This document shows positions 45,390 to 57,485 of a stretch of DNA of 64,000 nt, in pieces. Below the pieces are notes generated by a model. That model searched no databases. It was not told the DNA's origin and was given only the letters and a program-made list of their open reading frames with translations. The stretch lies in contig NC_081552.1 in NCBI RefSeq assembly GCF_963082655.1, forward strand, positions 63,740,799-63,804,798, given 5' to 3'. The first letter of the stretch is position 1. Each line of letters begins with the position of its first letter. A program made the translations under genes and the position numbers. This DNA comes from Stomoxys calcitrans (lineage: Eukaryota > Arthropoda > Insecta > Diptera > Muscidae).

Positions 45390-46732
45390 TATACCCTCCA
45401 CCATACTAATTTCGTCATTCTGATTGTAACTACTCGAAATATTCGTCTGAGACCCCATAAAGTATATATATTCTTGATCGTCGTAAAATTTTATGTCGAT
45501 CTAGCCATGTCCGTCCGTCTGTCCGTCCGTCCGTCCGTCCGTCCGTCCGTCCGTCCGTCTGTCTGTCGAAAGCACGCTAACTTCCAAAGGAGTAAAGCTA
45601 GCCGCTTGAAATTTTGCACAAATACTTCTTATTAGTGTAGGTCGGTTGGTATTGTAAATGGGCCATATCGGTCCATGTTTTGATATAGCTGCCATATAAA
45701 CCGATATTGGGTCTTGAATTCTTGAGCCTCTAGAGTGCGCAATTCTTATCCGATTGGAATAAAATTTTGCACGACGTGTTTTGTTATGATATCCAACAAC
45801 TGTGCCAAGTATGGTTCAAATCGGTTCATAACCTGATATAGCTGCCATATAAACCGATCTTGGGTCTTGACTTCTTGAGCCTCTAGAGTGCGCAATTCTT
45901 CTACGATTGGAATGAAATTTTGCACGACGTGTTTTGTTATGATATCCAACAACTGTGCCAAGTATGGTTCAAATCGGTTCATAACCTGATATAGCTGCCA
46001 TGTAAACCGATCTGGGGTCTTGACTTCTTGAGCCTCTAGAGTGCGCAATTCTTATCCGATTGGAATAAAATTTTGCACGGCGTGTTTTGTTACGATATCC
46101 AACAACTGTGCCAAATATGGTTCAAATCAGTTCATAACCTGATATAGCTGTCATATAAACAGATCTGGGGACTTGACTTCTTGAGCTTCTAGAGGGCTCC
46201 ATTTCTATCCGATTTGGCTGAAATTTCGCAAGACGTTTTTTATTGTTAATTTCAACAACTATGTCAAATAAAGTACAAGTCGGTTCATAACCTGATTTAG
46301 CTGCCATATAAACCGATCTGGGATCTTGACTTCTTGAGCCTCTAGAGGTCGCAATTATTATCCGATTTGCCTGAAATTTTGTACGACGAATTCTCTCATG
46401 ACCATCAACATACGTGTTTTTTATGGTCTGAATCGGTCTATAGCCCGATACAGCTCCCATATAAATCGATCTCTCTATTTTACTTCTTGAGCCCCCAAAA
46501 GGGCGCAATTCTTATTCGAATTGGCTGACATTTCACACAGGACTCCAACATATAATTTAATTGTGGTGCTAACCGCACCATATCTTGATATCGCTCTAAC
46601 AGCAGAGCAACTCTTTTCTTATATCCTTTTTTGCCTTAGAAGAGACGGCGCGAAAAGAACTCGACAAATGCGATCCATGGTGGAGGGTATATAAGATTCG
46701 GCCCGGCCGAACTTAGCACGCTTATACTTGTT
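45390..46732 (+). mobile_element. HLE-A copy 13 (plus, small head deletion)
   Basis: The head lacks about 14 bp (TATACCCTCCACCATACTAATTTCG), so the local dyad in the head is lost. Core, (GTCC)n at 45510-45560, about five CTR units, pre-tail, hairpin and TATACTTGTT. The final T is the first T of copy 14. Confidence 0.78.
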
Positions 46733-48101
46733 ATACCTTCCACCGTAGGATGGGGGTATACTAATTTCGTCATTCTGTTTGTAACTACTCCAAATATTCG
46801 TCTGAGACCCCATAAAGTATATACATTCTAGATCGTCGTGACATTTTATGCCGATCTAGCCATGTCCATTCGTCTGTCCGTCCGTACGTCTGTTTGTCGA
46901 AAGCACGCAAACATTCGAAGGAGTAAAGCTAGCCACTTAATTTTGAAGGAGTAAAGCTAGCCACTTAAATTTGTCCATATTTTGATATAGCTGCCATATA
47001 AACCGATCTTGGGTCTTGACTTCTTGAGTCTCTAGAGTGCTCAATTCTGGTCCAATTTGATTGAAATTTTGCACGTGGTGTTGTGGTATCACTTCCAAAC
47101 TTCGCTAAGTACGGTGTAAATCGGCCCATGTTTTGATATAGCTGCCATATTAACCGATCTTGGGTCTTGATTTCTTGAGCCTCTAGAGGGCGCAATTCTC
47201 ATCCGATTTGACTGAAATTTTGCACATAATGTTTTAGTATCAATTCTAACAACTGTGCTAAGTATGGTTCATAAACATATCGGTACTTAACCTGGTGTAG
47301 CTGTCATATAAGCCGATCTTGGGTCTTGACTTCTTGAGCCTCTAGAGTGCGCAGTTCTTATCCAATTAGAATGGAATTTTGCACCACGTCTTTTGTTATG
47401 ATATCCAAAAACTGTGCCAAGTATGGTCAAATCGGTCCATAAGCTGATATAGTTGCCATGTAAGCCGATCTTGGGTCTTGACTTCTTGAGCCTCTAGAGG
47501 ACGCAATTCTTATCCGATTTGATTGAAATTTTGCACATAGTGTTTTGATATCACTTTTAGCAATTGTGGTAAGTATGGTTCGGTTCATAACCTGGTATAG
47601 CTGTCATATAAACCTCATCTTGGGTATTGACTTCTTGGGCTTTTAAAAGCGAAATTCTTATCCGATTTGACTAAAATTTTCCACATAGTGTTTTGATATC
47701 ACTTCCAACATCTGTGCGAAGTATGGTCCAAATCGGTGCATAACCTGATATAGCTGCCATATAAACCGATCTTGGGTCTTGACTTCTTGAGCCTCTAGAG
47801 GGCGTAATTCTCATCCGATTTGGCACAGATTTTGTACAACGGCTTCTTCCATGGCCTTCAATATGTGCAATTTGGTTTGAATCGATCTATAGCTTAACAC
47901 TGCTCCCATATAAACCGATCTCCCGATTTTGCATTTGAGGCCCGAATCGGACTATAACTTGATAAAGCTCCTCCTCCGTCCATATTCATTATTCATTGTT
48001 TGCCTAAAAAGAGATACTGTGCAAAGAACTCGACAGATGCGATCCATGGTGGAGGGTATATAAGATTCGGCCCGGCCGAACTTAGCACGCTCTTACTTGT
48101 T
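46732..48101 (+). mobile_element. HLE-A copy 14 (plus, subtype 2)
   Basis: Head TATACCTTCCACCGTAGG, short GTCC tract, and a 28-bp tandem duplication of the linker (GAAGGAGTAAAGCTAGCCAC twice, 46917-46972). About six divergent CTR units lead to an older pre-tail ending CGATCCATGGTGGAGGGTAT, hairpin and TTACTTGTT. Confidence 0.75.
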
Positions 48102-48216
48102 ATGTATTATACTTTGTTTGCCAATAAAAAGATATCGGGGAAAAAATGGTAAATGAGATCAATGGTAGAGGGTATGTAAGATTCGGCTCGGTCGAACTTC
48201 TCACGCTTTTACTTGC
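48102..48216 (+). repeat. HLE-A tail fragment (copy 15)
   Basis: Pre-tail (TTTGCCAATAAAAAGATATCG), GGTAGAGGGTATGTAAG, a hairpin TTCGGCTCGGTCGAA whose stem changes give G.T pairs, and CTTTTACTTGC. Immediately follows copy 14. Confidence 0.65.
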
Positions 48217-48219
48217 TGC

Positions 48220-48308
48220 CACTCGATTTGTTCGCCAAGTCATTGAAAAGAGCTATTTTCCCTTTATAAAATCAGCTGTTTTCAATGACTTGGCGAGCGA
48301 ATCGAGTG
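48220..48308. repeat. 89-bp near-palindromic hairpin / micro-MITE
   Basis: Arms of about 35 bp: CACTCGATTTGTTCGCCAAG... at 48220-48254 and its complement at 48274-48308, with about three mismatches (e.g. TTGTTC vs TCGCTC) and a loop of about 19 bp. No relation to the flanking HLE-A tail. Confidence 0.88.
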
Positions 48309-50160
48309 ACAAAACGAAAAATAATGTGTGCTTATCGGCACGATACTTGTGCTCGACTATAAAAAGGAGCTAAATTTTCAATCAAACCCGCTCCACTGAA
48401 CTTTCGCTTTCAAGACGTAGAAAAATTTCACTTTTATAACGTAACCTACTCTCCAATAGCTCTGATTCTGTGTCCGTTCGTTGAGCCTTCCCCTCTTACA
48501 GTTTAACACAAACTTGGATATTCGCACTCTTCTAAATACATTTTTATCAATGTCAAAGATAGCCACTACCTGAAACACCTATTGTTAAGGCCCGTTTTAG
48601 GGTGGGAAATTTAAAAAATTATACAGTAAACAACCGCAACGAAATTCCTGTACTTTAATTTTCCTTATTTTACGGACCGAAAGGTTGCCATAACACAGAT
48701 AAATGCTGAATGATTAATTTTAACCACTCTGCCCTCTCTCAGTTCGTGGTGGCGTTTCCATTCGGTTGATCCATTCAGTTGATATATGGCGCTTATTTAA
48801 ATGTTAGTACTGCCATTATAAAGGAAAAGGTTTAGACTTTACCCAAAATAACGTAAAATTTCTCCGTTCCATGTCGCCCCGGATGCTTGCGCAATCACAT
48901 ATAAAAGACTGAGAATTTAACATTTCTCCGATCTGTTAGAGCTTTTTTGAACATACACGCCTATAAAATTGATCATCATGTATAAGTTGTCTATAACTGA
49001 TTATATGGCTACCTACTGAATGGTCATAAATTTAGTCTTTTTTAAACCAAATCAAACTGCCATACTAAACTATTTTCAGAGGTAAATAACTATTTTGCCG
49101 GTCTCTATATATAAGGCGCATGAACATGAAAGTGTTTCCCTGCGGCACGTTGTTTGGACTTTTCTAGGAAAAGAAGACTCCTTGTCGATGAGCTCAAAAT
49201 GGCTGCCACTTGACTCCTATCACACTGAACGTCATAACTTTGGGGGTATGTCGGCAGTGTCCTGTTAGGTCATTATAATTGATCAACTGTTTTTGAGGTG
49301 AAGTGGTCCGTTTGATATATGAGCAGAATAAAGATATCATATTTGCAGTAGACAACCTTATACTTTTAAATTAACCCCGTATTGTCATAATTGGTGAAAA
49401 CAGCCGTTTAGTAGGGGGCTCCTCATTCCAATAAACTATTGGAGGCGACTTTAGGAAGTAAAGCACCACCTAGATTCTTGGACACAAAGTTTAATGCCAA
49501 TTCGTAATTTGTCACCAAATAACTTTTATTTGAGGCTCTTATAGCCAGGAGCGAGTTATATTCCCATTTGAGGGTGGGGAGACCCCCAATTATATGTACC
49601 TCATTTTTAATGTCATATTCATAGTCTAGTCTCAAATACCTTTCATTTGAGTCCCATATTGATATTTACGTCCAATATGTTTGTTTTGGGGCAGTTTTTG
49701 GAGTTGGACGACGCCTCACATACTTGATCCCAATTTTAAATACCATATTCGCATTCTACTCCCGAAGACCTGTCATTCGAGACCCATATTATGATTATCG
49801 TCCAATGAACCTATTTTAAGGGGTTTTGTTGTCGGGGCGACCCCCCAGTTATTTGGATCCAATTTTTAATATGAAATTCGTATTCTACTCCTGAATACCT
49901 TTCATATGAGTCCCATATTGTCCCGATCGGTTCACTTTTTATTTTGGGATCGTACTTTTAGGGTAAGGGGGAGGGTCCGCCCCCTACCGGTATCAATAAA
50001 TTATATAGCCTATTGCTCCTTCCGGACCACTCCCCACAATCTGTGAAAATTTGGAAGAAATCGGTTCAGCCGTTTTTGAGTCTATACGGAACAAACAAAT
50101 TTACAAACCCACAATCAAACATACAAACAAACAAACACAAATTTTTTATATATATATACA
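48309..50160. repeat. Longest LR-G copy, fused to HLE-C body
   Basis: 48388-48650 is the F segment (AAACCCGCTCCACTGAACTTTC; ACACAAACTTGGATATTCGC). 48650-48830 is the D segment. 48830-49440 is LR-G proper (TTTCTAGGAAAAGAAGACTCC, GATATATGAGCAGAATAAAG). 49440-50160 is HLE-C units ending GGTTCAGCCGTTTTTGAGTC and a CAAACAAACAAACAC/TATATATATA end. No long intact ORF; this is the best copy for defining the LR-G unit. Confidence 0.6.
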
Positions 50161-52194
50161 ATACTAGCTGACCCGGGCCCGCATCCGCTGCGCCTTCTTT
50201 TACTTTATATGAAACAAAAGTTTCCTTGGAATATTTTTTTTCGACAATTAAAAAGCTTTTAGTGAAATACCATGCTACGAATATAGTATATCGCTTGACT
50301 AATTGTTTAACAATATAAGTGCCTTTGTCCGAATCCCATATGATCTTTATAGGTCTACGAATTTAAGTTTGGATATAAGGTGTACTCCATTCTTAAAATA
50401 CTTTATTTTAGCCCAATATTCTCATGATATATGATTTAGGGGAGCTTCCTGGGGGGAGGTGGTCCCCCAGACACTTGGCCCTGAAAAATATCAGCATCGT
50501 GCTCTTCTTTCAAATACCATTTATTTAAACATCATATTGCCATTGGTTTAGGGGAGTTTACACGATGAGGCGTCCCCCAAACACATGGCCCAAAATAGGT
50601 TATCAAAATCGTTTTCTTATCTTAAATACCATATATTGGCATGGTCGAAAAATGTTTACCCTTTGCGGGGTGTTTTGGGGAAGGGGTGATGTCCTTAATA
50701 CATGGTCCTAAATTTGGATATCAAATTCGTATTCTACTCCCAAATACCTTTATTTGAGCCCCATTTTGCGATGATCAGTAAAAAATTGCTGCTTGTGGGG
50801 TATTTTGGGAAAGGGGTTGACCCCCAGAAAATTGGTCCCGAAAGTGGGTATTAATTCTTGCTCTACCCTCCAATACGTTTCATTCAATCTCCACATTGAC
50901 ATGGTCGGTAAATATGGTCGATTTAAGGGTGTTTTAGGGATTGAGGTGGTCCCCCAAACACTAAGCCCGGAAAATATATCAGCAACGTGCTCTATTCTCA
51001 TATATCTGTATATCATTTAGTTGTTCAAATGGGATATCAAATTCGTTTTCGAATCTCATTTAAACTCCTTATTGCAAAAGTCAGCAAATACGTCCGGTTT
51101 ATGGTATTGACCCTAAAAACTATAAATATTTAGTTCCACTCTCTTTACGACCCAAATTGTCTTGGTGAGGTTGTTGTTGGGGGTTGTTATGGTGGTGGGA
51201 CGTCCCCTAGACAGTTGGTCCCTAATGTTGATATCAGATACGTGGTCCACTCCCAAATACCTTTAATTTGAGCTTCATATTTCCATAGTCGGCAAACATG
51301 ACCGGTGTTTTTGTGGATGGGCGGCCACTCAGTGTGTTGGCCTTGAAAATATATATCGAATTCGTGTCCCACTCTAAAAACCCTCTTATTTGAGCTTCAT
51401 ATTGCAAAAGTCAGCAAATACTTACTGTTTGGGTGGTGGGGTGGCCCCATAGACACTTTTCCCGAATATTGATATCAGATTAGTGGTTTACTCCCAATTA
51501 CCTTTAATTTGAGCCCCATATGGCTATGGTCGTAAATTTGTCCCCTTTGGGGCAGGTTTTTGTGGGGAGGCGGTCCCCCGAAAACTTGGGCTCATATTTG
51601 GATATAAGATTCTAATACTACTCTCAAATACCTTTTATTTAAGCCCCATATTCTCATGGTCAGTAAATAATTCCTGTTTGGGGGGTGTTTTGGGAAAGGG
51701 GTGCACCCCCAGAAAAGTGGTTCCACATTTGGATATCAGATTCATATTCTACTCGTAAATACCTTTCATTTAAGTCCCATATTGCCATGGTCAGTAAATA
51801 TGTCCGATTTAGGGGCGTTTTGGGGGTTGGGGTGGTCCCCTAACACTTGGTCCGACAATTGGATAGCAGATAAGTTTTTTAATCTTAATTACCTTTCATT
51901 TAAGTTCCATATTGTCGTGATTGGTCTAAATTTATGTTTGGTAGGTTTTAGGGTGGGGTGGCCCCCCTAGGTACCCCATCCGAAATTTGGATACCAAATT
52001 TTTATTTTTAGGGTACTATATGAGAGCACACAAAATTTCGCTTAAATCGTAACGCCCATCTTCGAGATCTGGCGTTTCTGAAAATAAGGGTAAGGGGGAG
52101 TAGTACCCAATTTTCACCACGGGGTCATTGTGCACCATCTGTGAAAATTTCCTGAAAATTGGTTTAGCCATTTCTGAGTCTATAAGGAACACGA
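50161..52194 (-). mobile_element. HLE-C copy (minus, near complete, 2.0 kb)
   Basis: Begins ACTAGCTGACCCGGGCCCGC (50165) and CGCTGCGCCTTCTTTTAC, runs through ATTTTTTTTCGACAATTAAAAAGC and about twelve inverted 115-130-bp units, and ends with AGGGTACTATATGAGAGC, CCGAAATTT..TCACCACGG and TTTCTGAGTCTATAAGGAAC. Lies immediately after the previous HLE-C end. Confidence 0.65.
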
Positions 52195-52690
52195 ATTTGG
52201 GATTTGGGTCAATAAAAGGCACATTTATTGTCCGATTTTGCCGAAATTTGGGACAGAGTGTTAAGTTAAGCCCCCTCACATATTTCTGCAATTTGGTCTA
52301 GATCGATCAAGATTTGCATATAGCTGCCATATAGACCGATATCTCGATTTAAAGCCTTGGCCCCAAAAAAGGCGCATTTATAATCCGATTGTACTGAAAT
52401 TTGATACATTGACTTATGTTAGGCTTTTCGACATCTGTGTCGTATATGGTTCAGATCGGTTTATTTTTAGATATAGCTACTAAAAAGACCAATATTTTGT
52501 TATACACAATTGAACAATAACTTGTACTTATTAGTATTTGGTCCAAATCGGAACATATTTCGATATAACTGCTATGGGACATAAGGTATGCAATTTTCAC
52601 CGGATTTTGATGGAAGGTGGTTTACATATATACCCGAGGTGGTGGGTATCCAAAGTTCGGCCCGGCCGAACTTAACGCCTGTTTACTTGT
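52195..52690 (+). mobile_element. HLE-B tail-side fragment (plus)
   Basis: About 2.5 CTR units, then ATATACCCGAGGTGGTGGGTAT, hairpin TTCGGCCCGGCCGAA and CCTGTTTACTTGT. The head is missing; the left edge is fused to HLE-C. Confidence 0.7.
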
Positions 52691-52819
52691 CATTAAGTGC
52701 TTTATCGAAATGATAAAGCCCAACTTTATGTGCAACGGAGGTAAAATGATGTCATTTGAATTGACTAACGGGATATTTATGCTATTTGTTCACCTACTAT
52801 AGTGTTAAACGCAGTTTCT

Positions 52820-53515
52820 AGTCTCTTTGTAAGTAAATGTTTAGAAGAGTCTCGGCTATCTTGTTCACAAAAATAGCTAGAATACTTTGTGTTACCACCT
52901 TTCAAGCCATTCAAATCTGTTAATACTTTCAAAATCAGCCACAAGTTGGAACTTATGTGCAGTGTATCCTATAGCATTTAATATTGGAGACATACTGTCA
53001 AATGATACTTTGATGTTTGTAGCGTAAACAAATGGTTCCGAAGGAAGTAATCCATCATTATGCGAAGCACTGCTTACTTTATGTTGAACAGTCAATAAAC
53101 AATCGACAATATTCTAATATAACATGGCTATATCCAAGTTGTTCAAACAATACATTCACATCGTTGTAGTAGGCCAAATTACCATTTTCAGTGCTTTTGT
53201 TGAAATGTAATGTTTACATTTTCTTGCAACTAGTTCCATTGCTTAAGTCTGGAACCTAGAAGTTCGGCTTGTCTTTTCAACAATTCTAAGTCCCCAACGA
53301 CATCATGAAATTCCCCTTGGGATATAAAATGTTGTTTTATAAATTCTCCTTTAGAAGGCCATATTCTGATTCGGAGATTATAACATTGCTTGTAGATGGT
53401 TCAAGGTCAGCTAAATCTTGTAATACCCCGTTAGTGACTTTCGGAACAGCGTCGTTTTGCTTACGCGATACGGTGTTTATTACATTATCAACATTTGCAT
53501 ATTTAAAATGATGTT
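52820..53515 (-). pseudogene. Decayed ORF of an unidentified repeated arthropod family
   Basis: The minus strand encodes, in several frames broken by shifts and stops, pieces that read on from one another. In order they include VSRKQNDAVPKVTNGVLQDL, LELLKRQAELLGSRLKQWN, NLAYYNDVNVLFEQLGYSH, PFVYATNIKVSFDSM and NGLKGGNTKYSSYFCEQDSR. The last pattern (G..TKY..(C/F)FCE.DSR) is one I associate with uncharacterised, multi-copy insect proteins that probably belong to a DNA transposon; this is recall by pattern, not a search. At least three frameshifts or stops make it a pseudogene. Flanking 52691-52819 and 53516-53561 show nothing else. Confidence 0.55.
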
Positions 53516-53561
53516 TTATTTTGAAAAGATATGCTCTCGTTTAAACATAAATAGCAATTAT

Positions 53562-54527
53562 TATACCCACCACCGAAGGATGGGGGTATATTAATTTTGT
53601 TACTCCGTTTGCAACACATCGAAATATCCATTTCCGACCCTATAAAGTATATATATTCTTGATCAGCGTAAAAATCTAAGACGCACTCGTCATATCCTTC
53701 CGTTTGTCCGCCTGTCTGTTGAAATCACGCTACAGTCTTTAAAAATAAAGATATTGAGCTGAATTTTTCCACAGATTCTTTTTTTGTCCATTAGAAGGTT
53801 AAGTTCGAAAATGGGCTATATCGGACTATATCTTCATATAGACCGATCCGCCGATTTAGGGTCTTAGGCCCATAAAAGCCACATTTATTATTCGATTTTT
53901 TTGCAATTTTAGACAGTGAGTTGTGTTAGGCCCTTCAACATTCTTCCTCAAATTTGGGGCAGTGAGTTGTGTTAGGCCCATCGACATCCTTCTTCAATTT
54001 GGCTTAGATCGGTCCAGATTTGGATATAGCTGCCCTATAGACCGATCTCTCGATTTAAGGTTTTGGGCCCATAAAATGCACATTCATTGTCCGATTTCGC
54101 CGAAATTTGGCATAGTGAGTTGTGTTAGGCTCTTCGACATTTCTCTGCAACTTGGCCCAAAACGGTCCAGATTTGGATTTAGCTGCCATATAGACCGGAA
54201 TCTCGATTTAAAGTCTTGGCCACATAAAAGGCGTATTTATAATCCGATTTCACTGAAATTTGACACAGTGACTTATGTTAGGCTTTTCGACTTCCGTGTC
54301 GTATATGTTTCAGATCAGTTTATTTTTAAATATAGCTACCAAAAAGATCAATATTTTGTTATATACAATTGAAAAATGGCTTGTACTTATTAGCATTTGG
54401 TCTTATGCTATGGGGCATAAGATATGAAATTTTCACCGGATTTTGATGGAAGGTGGTTTACATATATACCCGAGGTGGTGGGTATCCATAGTTCTGCCCG
54501 GCCGAACTTAAATCCTGTTTACTTGTT
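53562..54527 (+). mobile_element. HLE-B copy (plus, complete, short)
   Basis: Head TATACCCACCACCGAAGG, core, degraded microsatellite (CCTTCCGTTTGTCCGCCTG), about four CTR units with a small internal duplication near 53890-53960, GGTGGTGGGTATCCA, hairpin with one change (TTCTGCCCGGCCGAA) and TTACTTGTT. The last T is shared with the next HLE-A head. Confidence 0.78.
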
Positions 54528-55720
54528 ATACCCTCCACCATAAGATGGGGGGTATACTAATTTCGTCATTCTGTTTGTAACTACTCGAAATATTCGTCTG
54601 AGACCCCATAAAGTATATACATTCTTGATCGTCGTGAAATTTTATGTCGATCTAGCCATGTCCGTCCGTCTGTCCGTCCGTCCGTCCGTCCGTCCGTCCG
54701 TCTGTCTGTCGAAAGCACGCTAACTTCCGAAGGAGTAAAGTTAGCCGCTTCAAATTTTGCACAAATACTTCTTATTGGTGTAGGTCGGTTGGTATTGTAA
54801 ATGGGCCATATCGGTCCATGTTTTGATATAGCTGCCATATAAACCGATCTTGGGTCTTGACTTCTTGAACCTCTAGAGTGCGCAATTCTTATCCGATTGG
54901 TACTAAATTTTGCACTACGTGTTTTGTTATGACATCCAATAACTGTGCCAAGTATGGTTCAAATCGGTTCATAATCTGATATAGCTGCCATATAAACCGA
55001 TCTTGGGTCTTGACTTCTTGAGCCTCTAGAGTGCGCAATTCTTATCCGATTTGAATGAATTTTGGCACGACTTGTTCTGTTATGATGTCCAACAACTGTG
55101 CCAAGTATGGTTCAAATCGGTCCATAATCTGATATAGCTGCCATATAAACCGATCTTGGGTCTTGACTTCTTGAGCCTCTAGAGTGCCCAATTCTTATCC
55201 GATTTGGCTGAAATTTTGCATGACGTATTTTATTTTTACTTTCAACAACTGTGTCAAATAAGTTTCAAATCGGTTCATAACCTGATATAGCTGCCATATA
55301 AACCGATCTGGGATCTTGACTTCTTGACCCCTAGAGGTCGCAATTATTATCCGATATGCCTGAAATTTTGTACGACGTATCCTCTCATGACCATCAACAA
55401 ACGTGTTTATTATGTTCTGAATCAGTCTATAGCCCGATACAGATCCCATATAAATCGTTCTCTCTATTTTACTTCGTAAGCCCCAATGGGCGCAATTCTT
55501 ATACGAATTGGCTGAAATTTTACACAGGTCTCCAACATATAATTTAATTGTGGTCCAAACCGGACCATATCTTGATATCGTTAATAGCAGAGCAACTCTT
55601 TTCTTATATCCTTTTTTTTTGACTAAGAAGAGATGCCGGGAAAAGAACTCGACAAATGCGATCCATGGTGGAGGGTATATAAGATTCGGCCCGGGCGAAC
55701 TTAGCACGCTTTTACTTGTT
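54527..55720 (+). mobile_element. HLE-A copy 16 (plus, complete)
   Basis: Head directly on the HLE-B end (GTTATACCCTCC). (GTCC)n at 54660-54700, about four CTR units, pre-tail and a hairpin with one stem change (TTCGGCCCGGGCGAA), then TTACTTGTT. Confidence 0.78.
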
Positions 55721-55747
55721 TTTTCTATGCGCACGTAGTGGAAGCCA

Positions 55748-56053
55748 ATTAACCGATCAAGAAACGGCAATACAAAAGAACAATGTTAACATGTTTTCCA
55801 GGATCTAAGCGTTCAATAACAAGACGAACCGCAAACCGATGGTATATACCATTTATGATATGCTTCTTTACCGACACAACTATTTTAAGTTTTTTTGTCC
55901 ATTAACCGATCAAGATACGGCAATACAAAAGAACAATGTTAACATGTTTTCCAGGATCTAAGCGTTAAAAAGCAAGACGAACCGCAAACCGATGGTTTAT
56001 ACCATTTATGATATGCTTCTTTACCGACACAACTATTTTAAGTTTTTTTGTCC
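55748..56053. repeat. Two-copy tandem repeat, 153-bp unit, unrelated to HLE CTRs
   Basis: Units 55748-55900 and 55901-56053 are each exactly 153 bp and differ at only a handful of positions (e.g. CAAGAAACGG/CAAGATACGG, GTTCAATAAC/GTTAAAAAGC, GGTATAT/GGTTTAT). No similarity to the HLE-A or HLE-B CTR is visible. The unit contains ACCGATCAAGA and ends TTTTTTTGTCC. Confidence 0.92.
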
Positions 56054-56319
56054 ACAAAAGCTGTTTCTTTAACTACACATTTTTTTTGTAATTTGATAAT
56101 ATATTCGATTTTGCACCAAAAGCACTCCGATATTTATTGATCACTTGCACAACCAAGGCAAAAATAATTTATAAATTTTTGACTTAATTTATAAGGATCA
56201 TTAAAAATAAACAGGTAAAAGGCCTTAAGTGACAGTCCTTTTACACTGAATGCTTGGTACCTTTGCAGACTCTACATATTTAAACCCTTAACATTTACCC
56301 CTAAAAATCCCTAGTCATA
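56054..56319. other. Unassigned AT-rich DNA
   Basis: No recognised repeat, RNA or ORF. May be the rest of whatever element carries the 153-bp duplication. Confidence 0.35.
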
Positions 56320-56477
56320 AACAAGCAAAAGCGAGCTTGTTTCAGCGCCGGGGCGTATCTCGGGAACCCACCACCATGGAATTTGCTAAAATATGAGAGC
56401 TATATCTCCAGGGGCTCAAGAAGTGAAATCGGAAGATCGGTTTATATGGGAGCTTTATCAAGTTATATACCGATACA

Positions 56478-56648
56478 CGGGCGCCCGGTACCCGAGTTGG
56501 TAGCGTGCTTGGATTACGAGTGCAGAGGTCGTGGGTTCGATTCCCGCCAGAAGCCTCAGTCTGTCCCTACTGTGGTATCTCAATGGACCTAAAATTGTGT
56601 AAGTGAGCCTGTAACGGACTGCCACTCATCCCTTACCCAAACCCTCCT
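56478..56648 (+). mobile_element. Intact 171-bp tRNA-derived SINE with 12-bp TSD
   Basis: Flanked by perfect 12-bp direct repeats TATACCGATACA (56466-56477, 56649-56660). The head has an A-box-like segment GAGTTGGTAGCGTGCTTGG and a perfect B box GGTTCGATTCC (56534-56544). The 3' part ends CCCTTACCCAAACCCTCCT without poly(A). Different from the SINE family at 28291. Not a tRNA gene: the ends do not pair as an acceptor stem. Confidence 0.85.
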
Positions 56649-56929
56649 TATACCGATACATTATGTATAAAATTTCAGCCAAATCGGATGAAAATTGCGC
56701 ATTCGAGGAGCTCAAGAAGTCAAATCGGGAGATCGGTTTATATACGGTCCGATTTGGACCGTATTTGGCACAGTTGTTGGAAGTCATAACAGAACACTAT
56801 ATGCAAAGTTTCAGCCATATCGGACAAAAAATTGCGGTTTCCAGAGGCTCAAGATGTCAAATCGGGAGATCGGTTTATATGGGAGCTATATCCATATTTG
56901 AACCGATATGACCCATTTGCAATTTCCAA

Positions 56930-57232
56930 TGCAAATGCAAATTTTGCCCATGAGCATTCCACTAAGGTACAGGGGCAAACTATTCAGTGCAGTCGGATTC
57001 AAGTTTTAAGCTCAATGATAAGGGGCCTCCTTTTTATAGCCGAGTCCCAACGGCGTGCCGCAGTGCGACACCTCTTTGGAGAGAAGTTTTACATGGCATA
57101 GTACCTCACAAATGTTGCCAGCATTAGGAGGGGAAAACCACCTGAGAATATTTTTTCTGATGGTCTCGCCAGGATTCGAACCCAGGCGTTTAGCGTCATA
57201 GGCGGACATGCTAACCTCTGCGCTACGGTGGC
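56930..57232 (-). mobile_element. tRNA-derived SINE (family of 28291), near full length
   Basis: The minus strand starts with an A box TAGCGCAGAGG (complement at 57215-57225), perfect to TRGYNNARNGG, and a B box GGTTCGAATCC (complement at 57172-57182). The body is CCTCCTAATGCTGGCAACAT, GGTGTCGCACTGCGGCACGC. The 3' end is GTGGAATGCTCATGGGCAAAATTTGCATT. Best-preserved copy of this family in the window; target duplication unclear. Confidence 0.8.
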
Positions 57233-57485
57233 AAACCCCAATGATCTACATCAATATTTAGTTCTGCGGCTAGCTATACACGTTCGACCGCTATCGTGAT
57301 TTCGACAGTCGGACGGACATGGGTAGTTCGACTCAGAATGTCGAGAAAACGAAGGATATATATATATACTTTACGGGGTCCTAGATCAAAATCTGGAGGT
57401 GTTACAAACGGAATGACAAGATTAGCATTCCCCCATCCTATGGTGGTGGGTATAAAAATGTTTTAATTTTTTTTATAAGGATCAT

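Larger units (their letters stand above)
56320..57454 (-). mobile_element. HLE-H element (minus) with two SINE insertions
   Basis: Tail AACAAGCAAAAGCGAGCTTG, then CGGGAACCCACCACCATGG in the position of the inverted head motif, several CTR-like segments (AGAAGTCAAATCGGGAGATCGG), a short GGACGGAC tract, core (GGATATATATATATACTTTACG) and head CCATCCTATGGTGGTGGGTATA. Interrupted by SINEs at 56478-56648 and about 56930-57232. The hairpin is less regular than in HLE-A/B. Confidence 0.65.

Noticed and set aside
56478..56648. tRNA gene suggested by the B box GGTTCGATTCC
   Set aside because: No acceptor stem or anticodon arm can be built; the 12-bp target duplication shows a SINE insertion. The same holds for 28291-28354 and 57172-57225.
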